From the NCBI GenBank assembly GCA_017983955.1, contig JAGOAJ010000001.1, positions 1 through 64,000 on the forward strand: a stretch of 64,000 nt of DNA, given 5' to 3'. Of the stretch, positions 9,839 to 18,659 are shown one piece after another. The notes beneath the pieces were generated by a model. It made no database searches and was not told the DNA's origin. It saw only the letters and a program-made list of their open reading frames with translations. Source of the stretch: Burkholderiaceae bacterium. GTDB lineage: Bacteria; Pseudomonadota; Gammaproteobacteria; Burkholderiales; Burkholderiaceae_B. The stretch's first letter is position 1, and every line of letters begins with the position of its first letter. The position numbers were made by a program, and so were the translations under genes.

Positions 9839-9858
9839 ATGATATCTTTCTATATCAT
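9839..9858. promoter_or_regulatory. AT-rich inverted repeat upstream of the ribonucleotide reductase
   Basis: ATGATAT and ATATCAT are separated by CTTTCT, 65 bp before the reductase start codon. It may be an operator. I compared it with the NrdR box pattern and found no convincing match, and no paired second site was seen. I also saw no cobalamin riboswitch in the 250-bp gap, despite the B12-dependent enzyme. Confidence 0.3.
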
Positions 9859-9922
9859 TAAAAATTTCGGCCACTCCGCATCGTAGTTCTGCGCCGGGTG
9901 GCCAGCCCCCAAGGAACCTAGC

Positions 9923-12772
9923 ATGCAACAGATGGAAAGCACAGCAATTGCGCTGGCTGAACCACAAGACATTTCCACCGAAGTTCTTCTGGAAAAATAC
10001 GCCAAAGGCGGCGAAACCAGCATTACTGAAGTACGTACACGCGTAGCTACTGCACTGGCACAGGTAGAAGAACCTGCACAGCGCAAAAAATACGCCCAGG
10101 AATTTCTGTGGGCCATGAAGCATGGCTTTATCCCCGCCGGTCGCGTCAATAGTGCCGCCGGTACCGACTTGCAAAGCACCTTAATTAACTGCTTTGTTCA
10201 ACCCGTAGGCGACTCCATCACCGAAAGGGTAGATGGCAAGCCCGGTATTTATACTGCCCTGGCTCAAGCCGCTGAAACGATGCGCCGTGGCGGCGGGGTA
10301 GGTTATAACTTTTCCGCCATACGCCCACGTGGCGCTATGGTCAAAGGCACGGGCAGTAGCGCATCCGGCCCAATCTCCTATATGCGGGTGTTCGACCGTT
10401 CGTGCGAGACGGTAGAGTCCGCCGGTGCCCGACGTGGCGCCCAAATGGCAGTCATCAACGTCACGCACCCAGACGTCATGGAATTTATTACGGCCAAGCA
10501 AGAACGTGGCCAGTTGAATAATTTTAATGTGTCCGTGGGCGTTACCGATAAGTTCATGCAAGCCGTCGAAGACGACGCTACGTTTGAACTGATACACACC
10601 TCAGAACCCAACAACGAGCTTAAGGCAAGCGGCGCATACTTGCGTAGCGATGGCCAGTGGGTCTACCGTAGCGTGCTGGCTCGCGAAGTGTGGGATCTGA
10701 TCATGCAAAGCACCTATGCCGCTGCTGAACCTGGCGTGCTGTATCTGGATCGCATCAATGAAGAAAACAACCTGGGCTATTGTGAAACCATAGAAGCCAC
10801 CAACCCTTGTGGCGAACAGCCGCTGCCTGATTACGGCTGTTGCTGCCTGGGAAGCTTGAACCTAACCGCCTATGTCACTGATCCATTCAGCAGCAAGGCG
10901 GCGTTTGATTTCAAGCAAATGCGCAAAGCCACCAAATTGGCCGTACGCATGTTGGACAACGTGCTAATTGCCACCAAATGGCCGCTGGACGAGCAAAAAG
11001 TCGAGGCCGACGCCAAGCGTCGCCTGGGTTTGGGCTTTACTGGCCTGGGCGACACCCTGATTATGCTGGGCGTTAATTACGATACTGAAGAAGGTCGTCA
11101 ACTGGCCGCCGATATGGCCAGGGAAATGCGCGATGCAGCTTACGAATCATCAATCGACCTGGCCAAGGAACGTGGCGCTTTCCCGCTATTGGATACTGAA
11201 AAGTACCTGACAAGCGGCTTTGCGGCGCGTTTGCCCGACAACATCAAGGATGCCATACGCGCACACGGCATACGCAATTCTCACCTGACATCCATAGCCC
11301 CCACGGGCACAATTTCGCTGGCGTTCGCCGATAACGCCTCTAATGGCATAGAACCTGCATTCTCGTGGTTTTACAACCGCATGAAACGCATGGGTGATGG
11401 CAGCAAAAAAGACTATACCGTTGAAGATCACGCTTACCGGGTGTATCGCGCACAGGGCGGGGACGTCAACGATTTGCCGCCTGCATTTGTGTCGGCACTG
11501 GAAATTTCGGCCATAAATCACATGTTGATGGTGGCCGCAGTGGCTCCCTATGTAGATGCTGCTATTTCGAAAACAGTCAACGTGCCGGTTGATTACCCCT
11601 ACGAAGAATTTAAAGAGCTGTATATGCAGGCTTGGCACCGTGGTCTTAAAGGTATCACCACCTATAGGCCAAACAACATTCTGGGCGCAGTCTTGTCCGT
11701 GCCTGCGCAGGAAGAAGCTAGCACCCCAGAGCCCATCACCTTGTCCGAGCAGGACAAACGCCTGGTGCTGACTGAAGTTGCCATGTCGCCACCGCTGGCC
11801 TCATTGCGCTGGCCATCGCGCCCCACCTTGCCCACAGGGGCTGCTGGCTGGGTCAGCGAAACCATACACACCCCACAGGGCGAATTTGCTGTGGTCGTGG
11901 CCGACAAGGGCAATGTTCCCTTCGAGGTCTGGGTACTGGGTGGCCAGCCTCCCAGGGGGCTAGACGCTATTGCTAAAACTTTGTCATCCGACATGCGGGC
12001 TAACGACCGTGGCTGGCTGCGCAAAAAACTGTCTGTACTGTCCAACGCCTATGGCGATGGCTTCCAGATGCCCATGCCGCCCACTGGCGAGCTGGTTCAA
12101 GTGCCTAGCGCGACAGCAGCGTTGGCCAAGCTGGTGCAGTGGCGCTACAACGACCTGGGCGCTCTAGAGGCCCAGGAAGGCGATCCTTCCCCCGTCTTGA
12201 ATGCCTTGTTTGCACCACACGAGCCTAAAACCGGCACTGACGGCACTTTGGCTTGGGTCGCGGACGTACGCAACCCATCCACCGAGGATGACTTTGTTCT
12301 GATGCTCAAGGAACTGCAAATGCCGGATGGCAGCCGTCGCCCTTACAGTATGTGGCTGACTGGCGCCCACCCACGTGCCTTGGACGGACTGTGCAAGTTG
12401 TTAAGTCTGGATATGCGTGTGGTGGACTCGGCCTGGATAGGCATGAAGCTGCGCAAGCTGCTGAACTACGCCGAACCACGCGGTGATTTCCTGGCCCCCG
12501 TCCCTGGCAGTAAAAAGCAGGCTAACTACCCATCCACCGTTGCTTATGTGGCGCAGTTGGTCATACACCGCTACGCCATGCTGGGTATTTTGACGGAACA
12601 GGGCATGCCTATCAATGCAATGGGCGTGGTTGCAGCCGAACCCACTGATGCCGCTGCGGTGAACGTTCCTATGGTGGGTAAGCCTTGCAACGAATGCGGC
12701 AACCACACTGTAATCAGGAAAGATGGTTGTGATTTCTGCACCGCTTGCGGCGCCATGGGCAGCTGCGGCTAA
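9923..12772 (+). CDS. nrdJ: adenosylcobalamin-dependent (class II) ribonucleotide reductase
   Basis: This enzyme makes deoxyribonucleotides with a vitamin B12 radical, without needing oxygen or a small subunit. The 949-residue protein has the N-terminal [11 protein letters not shown] strand Cys, the [16 protein letters not shown] block, the catalytic [21 protein letters not shown] near residue 295, and the second phosphate-binding motif [10 protein letters not shown]. The C-terminal third carries two repeats of a domain (around residues 668 and 809) with matching [21 protein letters not shown] and [25 protein letters not shown] blocks, then a Cys-rich end with CNECG and [14 protein letters not shown] for zinc binding or thiol re-reduction. 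ATG 9923 has AAGGA seven bases upstream. Confidence 0.93.
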   Translation: MQQMESTAIALAEPQDISTEVLLEKYAKGGETSITEVRTRVATALAQVEEPAQRKKYAQEFLWAMKHGFIPAGRVNSAAGTDLQSTLINCFVQPVGDSITERVDGKPGIYTALAQAAETMRRGGGVGYNFSAIRPRGAMVKGTGSSASGPISYMRVFDRSCETVESAGARRGAQMAVINVTHPDVMEFITAKQERGQLNNFNVSVGVTDKFMQAVEDDATFELIHTSEPNNELKASGAYLRSDGQWVYRSVLAREVWDLIMQSTYAAAEPGVLYLDRINEENNLGYCETIEATNPCGEQPLPDYGCCCLGSLNLTAYVTDPFSSKAAFDFKQMRKATKLAVRMLDNVLIATKWPLDEQKVEADAKRRLGLGFTGLGDTLIMLGVNYDTEEGRQLAADMAREMRDAAYESSIDLAKERGAFPLLDTEKYLTSGFAARLPDNIKDAIRAHGIRNSHLTSIAPTGTISLAFADNASNGIEPAFSWFYNRMKRMGDGSKKDYTVEDHAYRVYRAQGGDVNDLPPAFVSALEISAINHMLMVAAVAPYVDAAISKTVNVPVDYPYEEFKELYMQAWHRGLKGITTYRPNNILGAVLSVPAQEEASTPEPITLSEQDKRLVLTEVAMSPPLASLRWPSRPTLPTGAAGWVSETIHTPQGEFAVVVADKGNVPFEVWVLGGQPPRGLDAIAKTLSSDMRANDRGWLRKKLSVLSNAYGDGFQMPMPPTGELVQVPSATAALAKLVQWRYNDLGALEAQEGDPSPVLNALFAPHEPKTGTDGTLAWVADVRNPSTEDDFVLMLKELQMPDGSRRPYSMWLTGAHPRALDGLCKLLSLDMRVVDSAWIGMKLRKLLNYAEPRGDFLAPVPGSKKQANYPSTVAYVAQLVIHRYAMLGILTEQGMPINAMGVVAAEPTDAAAVNVPMVGKPCNECGNHTVIRKDGCDFCTACGAMGSCG

Positions 12773-12804
12773 GCTTCAGGCCTGATTAACGGGTTGCTTA
12801 GGGT

Positions 12805-13839
12805 CTAATCCTGGGCAACCCGTATTACCAGTTTGCCAAAGTTCTTGCCTTCTAACAGGCCTGCCAAGGCAGTTGGCGCCTGCTCAAGGCCATTGATGAT
12901 GTCTTCGCGAAATTTTATTTTCCCCTGATCCAGCCATTCGCCCATTTGACGGATAAAACCGCCGTATTCTGGGGCATAGTCATCAAAAATAATAAATCCC
13001 TGAATCTTCAAGCGTTTCGTCAGTATGTAACGGGTAAGTAGACCTAGACGGTCTGGACCAGCAGGCAGTGTTGTATCGTTGTAATGAGCAACCAGGCCGC
13101 ATACTGGTACACGGGCTTTTGTATTTAACAAAGGCAGTACGGCATCAAAGACAGCACCCCCGACGTTTTCATAATAGATGTCTATCCCTTGTGGGCATGC
13201 ACGGGCTAATTGTTGCGCAAAGTCGGCGCTACGATGATCTATGCAGGCATCAAAGCCCAACTGCCTGACGACATAATTGCATTTGTCGCTGCCGCCAGCC
13301 ACGCCTATTACACGGCAGCCCTTGAGCTTGGCGATCTGGCCCACAACAGACCCAACCGCGCCACTCGCGGCAGCCACCACTACCGTTTCACCGGGTTTGG
13401 GCTGGCCTATATCTAGTAAACCCATATACGCTGTAAAGCCTGGCATGCCTAATACGCCTAGCGCCATAGAGGGCTGGGGCATAGTACTGTCCAGCTTGAC
13501 CAAGCCAGCGCCATCAGAAATAGCATGGCTTTGCCAACCCGACATCCCCAGCACCAGATCACCGGCTTGATAGTCGGAGTGCCTGGACGCTATGACTTTA
13601 GAAACGGTGCCACCCACCATGACATCACCGATCTCTACCGGTGGCGCATAAGAGGGTGCGTCGCTCATGCGCCCGCGCATATAAGGGTCCAGTGATAGGT
13701 ATAAAGTGCGTAAGCTAAGCTGCCCGTCGCCCAATTCGGGCAGGGGAACAGTTTCAAGCTGAAAGTTGTCGGGGCCAGGAGCACCGACGGGGCGCGATTT
13801 CAGCAGAAAACGATGATTGGCGATGGGCAAAGTAGACAT
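12805..13839 (-). CDS. NADP-dependent medium-chain oxidoreductase (CurA/LTB4DH-like)
   Basis: This 344-residue protein is a zinc-free medium-chain reductase that reduces the C=C bond of activated alkenals/alkenones using NADPH. Seen motifs are LYLSLDPYMRGRM near residue 50, the nucleotide-binding VVVAAASGAVGSVVGQIAKLKGCRVIGVAGG at about 153-183, and YYENVGG near 240, all typical of the family. Likely roles are detoxification of reactive carbonyls; the true substrate is unknown. It converges with the ribonucleotide reductase 32 bp away. CurA is the closest named relative I recognise. Confidence 0.85.
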   Translation of the reverse strand: MSTLPIANHRFLLKSRPVGAPGPDNFQLETVPLPELGDGQLSLRTLYLSLDPYMRGRMSDAPSYAPPVEIGDVMVGGTVSKVIASRHSDYQAGDLVLGMSGWQSHAISDGAGLVKLDSTMPQPSMALGVLGMPGFTAYMGLLDIGQPKPGETVVVAAASGAVGSVVGQIAKLKGCRVIGVAGGSDKCNYVVRQLGFDACIDHRSADFAQQLARACPQGIDIYYENVGGAVFDAVLPLLNTKARVPVCGLVAHYNDTTLPAGPDRLGLLTRYILTKRLKIQGFIIFDDYAPEYGGFIRQMGEWLDQGKIKFREDIINGLEQAPTALAGLLEGKNFGKLVIRVAQD

Positions 13840-13883
13840 GAGTTCGACCTTATAAAGTAATGGAGGTCAACGCTGGCCTGGAT

Positions 13884-14513
13884 TTAGCCCAGTCGCCGCC
13901 AAACGCTGGCTAACCAGGGTTGCTGGGCTAAGGGCAGGCCAGCAGGCCGGTAATAGTGCTCCAATTCCTGAAAACCGGCGGTTTGCAACAGAGCTTGCCA
14001 AGCGGGCAGGTCGTGGTAAGCGCCGTAACGACCATGGTTCCAGCCTTCCTGGTTTTGGCCCCTAGGGTTGGAGCTGAACAATACCCCACCTGGTTTTAGC
14101 GTCGCATGCAATTGCAGCAGTACGCGTGGCAATTCCTGGGTAGGTATATGAAACAACACGGCATTGGCAAATATGCCATCGAAGTAAGCATCTGGCAGTT
14201 GCAGTTCCAGAAAGTTTTGCTGCCAGACTTCGCAGCCGGAATCGGCTCGTGCCATATCGGCAAACTGCTCCGATCCATCCAGGCCTATGGCGTTATGCCC
14301 TAGTGCCTTAAACGTTTTCAGGTCACGGCCAGGGCCACAACCGAAATCCAGCAAGGTATAGGGTGGTGGCGCTTGGATATGTCCCAACAACGCCGCAATA
14401 TTCTGGCTGACATCATGGTCCTTAGTGCCAGCACGAAAGCTGTCGGCATTAGCGTTGTAATGCGCCAGAGTCAGAGTGCTGATCTGGCTGAGAAGGTCAT
14501 GATCTAAGGGCAT
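13884..14513 (-). CDS. class I SAM-dependent methyltransferase
   Basis: A 209-residue soluble methyltransferase with motif I LDFGCGPGRDLKTFKALG (residues about 55-72), an acidic ribose-binding residue in IGLDGSEQF, and post-motif FDGIFANAVLFHIP. The family methylates many small molecules and I cannot name the substrate. It lies 44 bp downstream of the CurA-like oxidoreductase on the same strand, which may be co-transcription only. Confidence 0.8.
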   Translation of the reverse strand: MPLDHDLLSQISTLTLAHYNANADSFRAGTKDHDVSQNIAALLGHIQAPPPYTLLDFGCGPGRDLKTFKALGHNAIGLDGSEQFADMARADSGCEVWQQNFLELQLPDAYFDGIFANAVLFHIPTQELPRVLLQLHATLKPGGVLFSSNPRGQNQEGWNHGRYGAYHDLPAWQALLQTAGFQELEHYYRPAGLPLAQQPWLASVWRRLG

Positions 14514-14539
14514 GGTAGCGCTGCTTTCAGACGATTAGC

Positions 14540-14914
14540 CTAGTGTACGGCAGAAAAACGCTGCTCCAGGTACTCAATGATGGCATTGGATTCGTACAGC
14601 CAACGTGATTGACCCTGTTCTTCTATCCGCAAGCAGGGCACTTTGATTTTGCCCCCTTCGGCTAATAAGCGTTCGCGTTGTGCAGCGTCGTTTTTTGCGT
14701 CGTGCAAGGTTACCGGCACGTTCAGTTTGTGCAAAGCGCGGCGGGTTTTGACGCAAAACGGGCAAGCATGGAACTGATACAGTGACAAGGCAGCCGCTTG
14801 TTTCGCCACTTGCGCCTGGCCTTCTGGCGAACGGCGCTGTGGGCGGGGACGGGTTACGGCATCACCCAGTATGATTAGCTGGCCAAGGCCGACTCGTAGG
14901 GCTTTTATCAACAT
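14540..14914 (-). CDS. glutaredoxin / GST N-terminal-domain protein
   Basis: A thioredoxin-fold protein of 124 residues. After a short N-terminal stretch that may anchor in the membrane (MLIKALRVGLGQLIILGDAV), it has the redox motif ACPFC (CxxC) and a cis-Pro region IKVPCLRI followed by YESNAIIEYLEQRF as in glutathione S-transferase N-domains. I take the ATG at 14914; a longer frame would run into the LysE gene. Likely a thiol-disulfide oxidoreductase; partner unknown. Confidence 0.8.
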   Translation of the reverse strand: MLIKALRVGLGQLIILGDAVTRPRPQRRSPEGQAQVAKQAAALSLYQFHACPFCVKTRRALHKLNVPVTLHDAKNDAAQRERLLAEGGKIKVPCLRIEEQGQSRWLYESNAIIEYLEQRFSAVH

Positions 14915-15023
14915 AAATACTATCTCGTAAGGGTAAACATAAGGCTCAAGTTTACCTTCTCTGCCTTTTGACAGCCATAAAGACGGCAGCGTCAGCTGCA
15001 GGAAGGTTATCTGAAGGAAGGCA

Positions 15024-15650
15024 TCAGAGGTGTATTTTGAGCAGGGCCGCACCAAAACCGACAAAAATCCCACCGGTGACGCGGTCAAAGACTTTTTTCA
15101 AGGCAGGGCGTTTAAGGTAGACCGCCAGGCTTTGCCCACCCAAGCCATAGATGGCATACCAGAAGGCTTCCGCGGCAGCAAAGGTTAGCACCAGTATGAT
15201 GAACTGCGGAACCTGGGGTGCACTTTGATTAAGAAACTGCGGCAGAAAGGCGGCGGCAAACAGCAGTAGTTTAGGATTGCTGAAACCTATCATTAAACCG
15301 CCTCGGAATAGAGAGGACAGTGATATTGCTGGCTTATGGGCGTCTGCATCAATAGTTAGAGGGGCATCGTCGCCGCGCCAGGCCTTGATGCCTAAGTACA
15401 GCAAGTAAGCTACGCCGGCATACCGCAAGACGTCAAAGATCGCGGGCGATGCAACCAACACAGCACTTAGGCCAGCAGCGGACAATGCCAGCACGATGAC
15501 TACCGCTGTCAGGCAGCCAGCCATAGCCGCCATACTGCGGCGTGCGCCGAAACTAACGCTGCGGCGCAGCACGTGCAACATATTTGGACCTGGCGTTCCG
15601 GACAGAATAAATACCGCGGCGAAAAAGATCCACCAGGTGTGTAAAGTCAT
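15024..15650 (-). CDS. LysE/RhtB-family amino-acid exporter
   Basis: An integral membrane protein of 208 residues with the family's opening GTPGPNMLHVLRRSVSFGARRSMAAMAG and about six hydrophobic segments. LysE/RhtB members export amino acids such as lysine, threonine or homoserine lactones from the cytoplasm. The substrate cannot be told from sequence. It is 14 bp from ilvE on the same strand, so joint expression with branched-chain transamination is possible. Confidence 0.88.
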   Translation of the reverse strand: MTLHTWWIFFAAVFILSGTPGPNMLHVLRRSVSFGARRSMAAMAGCLTAVVIVLALSAAGLSAVLVASPAIFDVLRYAGVAYLLYLGIKAWRGDDAPLTIDADAHKPAISLSSLFRGGLMIGFSNPKLLLFAAAFLPQFLNQSAPQVPQFIILVLTFAAAEAFWYAIYGLGGQSLAVYLKRPALKKVFDRVTGGIFVGFGAALLKIHL

Positions 15651-15664
15651 GATGGCGTTATCGC

Positions 15665-16762
15665 TTAAACCAGTCGTACTGTCCAGCCGTGTTCGTCAGG
15701 AGCGCGGCCATATTGAATATCAGTCAGTTTTTTGTACAAGGCCAATGTCACTTTACCTGCGGGCGCATTGTTGTCACCGCAGACAAAGTCCTTGCCCTTC
15801 AGCACATTAACAGGCGCCACCACAGCGGCTGTACCGCAAGCAAATACTTCAGTGATGTCGCCAGAGGTCACGCCGTCACGCCATTCGTCCAGCGCAATAC
15901 GGCGTTCTTCGACCTTCATGCCCATGTCCTGGGCCAGTTGGATGATACTGGCGCGGGTTACCCCATTCAGTATGCTGCCTGACAGTTGAGGGGTGATTAA
16001 GGTGCCGTCTTTCTGGACCAGGAAGATATTCATGCCACCTAGTTCTTCCAGGTATTTATGTTCTTCGGCATCCAGGAACAAGACCTGCGAGCAGCCGTTG
16101 GCGGTAGCTTCTTGTTGGGGTACCAGCGAAGCGGCGTAGTTACCGCCACATTTTGCTGCACCAGTACCGCCTTTACCTGCGCGTGAGTAATCTGCCGAAA
16201 GCCAGATGGATACGGGTTTCATGCCGTTGCCAAAATATGAACCCGCTGGGCTGACGATGACGTAGTAAGCAGCGCGCTGCGCAGCCCTTACACCCAAAAA
16301 GCTTTCGTTGGAAATCATGAAGGGACGTATATAGGCGCAGGTGTCGGGCTGAGTAGGCACCCAACTGGCATCTGTGCTGATTAGTTGCTTAATTGATTCG
16401 ACAAACAAATCCGCAGGCAGTTCAGGCAAGGCCAGCCTGCGTGCCGACATTTGAAAACGCGCAGCATTCACTTCAGGACGAAAAGCCCAGATAGAACCAT
16501 CTTGGTGACGGTAAGCCTTTAGACCTTCGAAAATTTCCTGAGCATAATGCAGGACCGAGGCTGCTGGATCCAGTTGCAAAGGACCATAGGGAATAATGCG
16601 AGCATCATGCCAGCCCTGATCCAGGCTCCAGTCTATGGCAGCCATGTGATCGCTGAAGTATTTGCCAAACCCTGGGTTTTCCAAGATGGCAGTTCGTTGC
16701 TCTGGGGTTGCAGGATGGTCAGAGCGAGTAATTTGGAACTGGGTTTGAGCAGATGAATTCAT
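15665..16762 (-). CDS. ilvE: branched-chain amino-acid aminotransferase
   Basis: A PLP-dependent fold-IV enzyme that exchanges amino groups between leucine, isoleucine or valine and 2-oxoglutarate. The 365-residue version starting at ATG 16762 (MNSSAQTQFQITRSDHP) matches the longer, eukaryote-like IlvE type; the PLP lysine is in GGTGAAKCGGNYAASL and the signature LDAEEHKYLEELGGMNIF follows. An upstream ATG at 16834 would add a hydrophobic stretch not expected in this cytosolic enzyme. No good ribosome binding site is visible before 16762, so the start is uncertain. Confidence 0.92.
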   Translation of the reverse strand: MNSSAQTQFQITRSDHPATPEQRTAILENPGFGKYFSDHMAAIDWSLDQGWHDARIIPYGPLQLDPAASVLHYAQEIFEGLKAYRHQDGSIWAFRPEVNAARFQMSARRLALPELPADLFVESIKQLISTDASWVPTQPDTCAYIRPFMISNESFLGVRAAQRAAYYVIVSPAGSYFGNGMKPVSIWLSADYSRAGKGGTGAAKCGGNYAASLVPQQEATANGCSQVLFLDAEEHKYLEELGGMNIFLVQKDGTLITPQLSGSILNGVTRASIIQLAQDMGMKVEERRIALDEWRDGVTSGDITEVFACGTAAVVAPVNVLKGKDFVCGDNNAPAGKVTLALYKKLTDIQYGRAPDEHGWTVRLV

Positions 16763-16820
16763 GGGAGGCAGTAAATAAAAGAGGGCTGATAACAATCTTA
16801 TTATTATAGTGGACTGTGTT

Positions 16821-16852
16821 GCAAAGGATAGCAACTTGCATAGTATCCTTGC
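16821..16852. promoter_or_regulatory. imperfect inverted repeat between ilvE and the MFS gene
   Basis: GCAAAGGAT and ATCCTTGC are arranged as inverted arms (one bulged A) about 15 bp apart in the divergent promoter region. It could be an operator for either gene. Only the symmetry is seen. Confidence 0.3.
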
Positions 16853-16902
16853 TGCACAGATAATGGCTACCCTGGAATTAAGATAGTGCCGCGTAAGGGG
16901 TT

Positions 16903-18123
16903 TTGATGTTTCGCTCGATTAGGCGCCCAGATGCGCTGGTTATAACGCTTGCTGCCGCTGGTATCCTGATGGTTACTATGGGAATTCGGCAGTCGCTGGG
17001 ATTGTTCATCAGTCCCATAAATAGCTCCACAGGCCTAGGCATAGTGTCCATTAGTTTTGCCCTGGCCATAGGGCAAATCGCCTGGGGCGCTATACAACCC
17101 ATTGCAGGCGCTTGTGCCGATCACTACGGTCCGCGCGGCGTATTGATTGCTGGGGTAGTCGTTATGGCTCTAGGCTGTGCTATCACGCCCTACATGGGTT
17201 CTGGATTCGGACTAACGGTATCACTGGGTTTGTTGGCAGCCATAGGGTCAGGGGCAGGAAGCTTTTCTGTCTTGATAGGTGCGGCAGCGCAGCGGCTACC
17301 TATAGAAGCACGAGGCACGGCAGCAGGCGTGATTAACGCGGGCGGGTCGTTTGGCCAGTTTGTGTTTGCCCCGTTGGCACAAAAGCTGATTCAGTCCATA
17401 GGCTGGGTGGGCGCCATGTGGTCCATGGCAATACTAACCTTGACCGCCTTGCCCTTGATAGGCAAGCTCACCAAGGGCAAACCAGTTGCCCACGCCCATG
17501 CTGAAACCGACATGGGCTTAAAGAAAACCGTCATCGGGTCTTTGACAAACCGCAGCTATATCTTGCTGCACCTTGGTTTCTTCACCTGTGGGTTTCACAT
17601 CGCTTTTTTAGTGACTCACCTGCCTGGCGAGGTAGACCTGTGCGGCTTGCCGCCGTCCGTAGCGGGTTGGTCGCTGGCCATCATAGGCCTGGCCAATATC
17701 GTTGGCAGCCTACTGGCAGGCTCTTGGGTAGGGAAATATCGTAGTAAGTACATACTGGCCGTTATGTATGGGTCGCGTGCTCTACTGATCCTATGGTATT
17801 TGGCCATGCCCCGCACGGAATGGACTTTTTATCTGTTTGCTGCCGGCTTGGGCGTTACCTGGTTGGCTACCGTGCCTCCCACAGCCACCATTGTTGGCAA
17901 ACTGTTCGGGAATCGTTACCTGGGTACGCTGTTTGGACTGACCTTGTTCACCCACCAGATAGGCGGCTTCTTGGGTGCTTGGTTGGGCGGCGTAGCTATT
18001 TCGCGGTTTGGTGACTACAACTGGATGTGGTACGCCGACATTGCACTGGCTGTCTTGGCGGCATTAGTTAATCTGCCGATACGGGAAGCTCGTATACCTA
18101 AAGCGATGCCTGCGGCGGCATAG
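16903..18123 (+). CDS. MFS transporter
   Basis: A 406-residue major-facilitator protein with about twelve hydrophobic segments, divided by a polar loop around residues 185-210 (KLTKGKPVAHAHAETD). The opening TMGIRQSLGLFISPINSSTGLG and GAIQPIAGACADHYGPRGVL (motif-A-like loop between helices 2 and 3) are typical of the monocarboxylate/oxalate-formate-like branch. Substrate is unknown. It is followed by a 536-bp gene-free region holding copy 1 of the 395-nt element. Confidence 0.87.
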   Translation: MMFRSIRRPDALVITLAAAGILMVTMGIRQSLGLFISPINSSTGLGIVSISFALAIGQIAWGAIQPIAGACADHYGPRGVLIAGVVVMALGCAITPYMGSGFGLTVSLGLLAAIGSGAGSFSVLIGAAAQRLPIEARGTAAGVINAGGSFGQFVFAPLAQKLIQSIGWVGAMWSMAILTLTALPLIGKLTKGKPVAHAHAETDMGLKKTVIGSLTNRSYILLHLGFFTCGFHIAFLVTHLPGEVDLCGLPPSVAGWSLAIIGLANIVGSLLAGSWVGKYRSKYILAVMYGSRALLILWYLAMPRTEWTFYLFAAGLGVTWLATVPPTATIVGKLFGNRYLGTLFGLTLFTHQIGGFLGAWLGGVAISRFGDYNWMWYADIALAVLAALVNLPIREARIPKAMPAAA

Positions 18124-18260
18124 CTGTAGAAAAATGCGCGGTGGCGGCAACGCTACATCTTGTTCTCGGGTTCCTTATTCTAGAAGCAGGCCTTGATTGG
18201 TATGGCCTTAGTATCACGCTACATACTTGGTCTGGCAAGGGTGGTGCGCTGGATGGTTTT
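18124..18260. other. gene-free stretch before repeat copy 1
   Basis: No convincing gene or structure is seen. A GTG-started open frame (18141-18389) crosses it and runs into the repeat, but the conserved part lacks a start codon in the second copy, so I do not call it. TTGATT and TACATACT around 18195-18225 could form a weak promoter reading into the element. Confidence 0.35.
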
Positions 18261-18292
18261 GTTTCTTTAGCACTATCGGCCGTCAACCGTCA

Positions 18293-18494
18293 GACTCACT
18301 CTGAGCCCCCGCTGCGCGAAAGGCTCTCCCGTGAGTCCAACGTTTGCCCGCCTTATAGGCTGGCACAAGACATCACTGGCGATGCCTAATCGTTAATCAA
18401 CGAGAGTTAGAAAACCATTCTGAGTCCACGATTAGCCCATAGTGGTAGGTCCTTACGGGAGTGCCTTTCGCGCAGCGGGGGCACAGAGTAAGGA
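18293..18494. other. inverted hairpin pair A/B of copy 1
   Basis: Hairpin A (18293-18337) pairs GACTCAC with GTGAGTC and GAGCC with GGCTC, around an internal loop TCT/TCCC and a 14-nt loop. Hairpin B (18450-18494) pairs TCCTTAC with GTAAGGA and GTGCC with GGCAC, around GGGA/AGA. Read on the opposite strand, B equals A at 37 of 45 positions including the entire terminal loop. The eight differences make four compensated base pairs, so the paired shape itself is under selection. Confidence 0.85.
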
Positions 18495-18500
18495 GCCTGC

Positions 18501-18656
18501 CACGTAAGGGCGGATGTACCTACAGGACTAACGACCCAACGCGTAAGAACAACGATACCTACAAGACCATCAACGCGGCACCTAAGAACGGAGGTGCCTA
18601 AAAGGCCAACAACCTAACACCCACGGACGAACGCACCTAAAAGACCAAAAAAATAG
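18501..18656 (+). repeat. four tandem 39-nt units, copy 1
   Basis: Units start at 18501, 18540, 18579 and 18618, each exactly 39 nt. The consensus begins CACGTAAGRACGAACG and continues with an ACCTACARGACC core. Only about three T occur per consensus unit, so the plus-strand RNA would be A/C-rich and poorly folded. Units have diverged from each other, so this is an old array. No unique spacers, so it is not CRISPR-like. Confidence 0.85.
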
Positions 18657-18659
18657 TAA

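Larger units (their letters stand above)
18261..18656 (+). repeat. 395-nt structured element, copy 1
   Basis: This copy aligns along its whole length with 28593-28987. The order is a conserved leader (ATCGGCCGTCAACCGTCA), hairpin A (18293-18337), a central segment of about 110 nt with a stem CTAATCGT/ACGATTAG (18386-18393 with 18428-18435), hairpin B (18450-18494), then four 39-nt tandem units (18501-18656). It lies between the MFS gene and the converging end of yicC, whose stop codon is three bases from the last unit. It may be a structured RNA, a REPIN-like mobile repeat, or both; I do not recognise a known family. The plus strand is assumed by analogy with copy 2. Confidence 0.85.

Noticed and set aside
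9839..9858. NrdR box
   Set aside because: The palindrome is AT-rich but does not fit the NrdR consensus and has no second site.
12789..12823. Terminator between the ribonucleotide reductase and the CurA-like gene
   Set aside because: ACGGGTTGC/GCAACCCGT pair, but the second arm lies in the coding end of the CurA-like gene and no T-run follows.
18141..18389. GTG-started open frame of 82 codons ending in repeat copy 1
   Set aside because: The part shared with copy 2 is open in both, but copy 2 has an in-frame stop just before it and no start codon. The differences follow RNA pairing, not codon positions.
18501..18656. 39-nt array read as a 13-residue protein repeat
   Set aside because: The period is a multiple of three, but the consensus ends in TAA and stops occur in several units, and no start or ribosome site is found.
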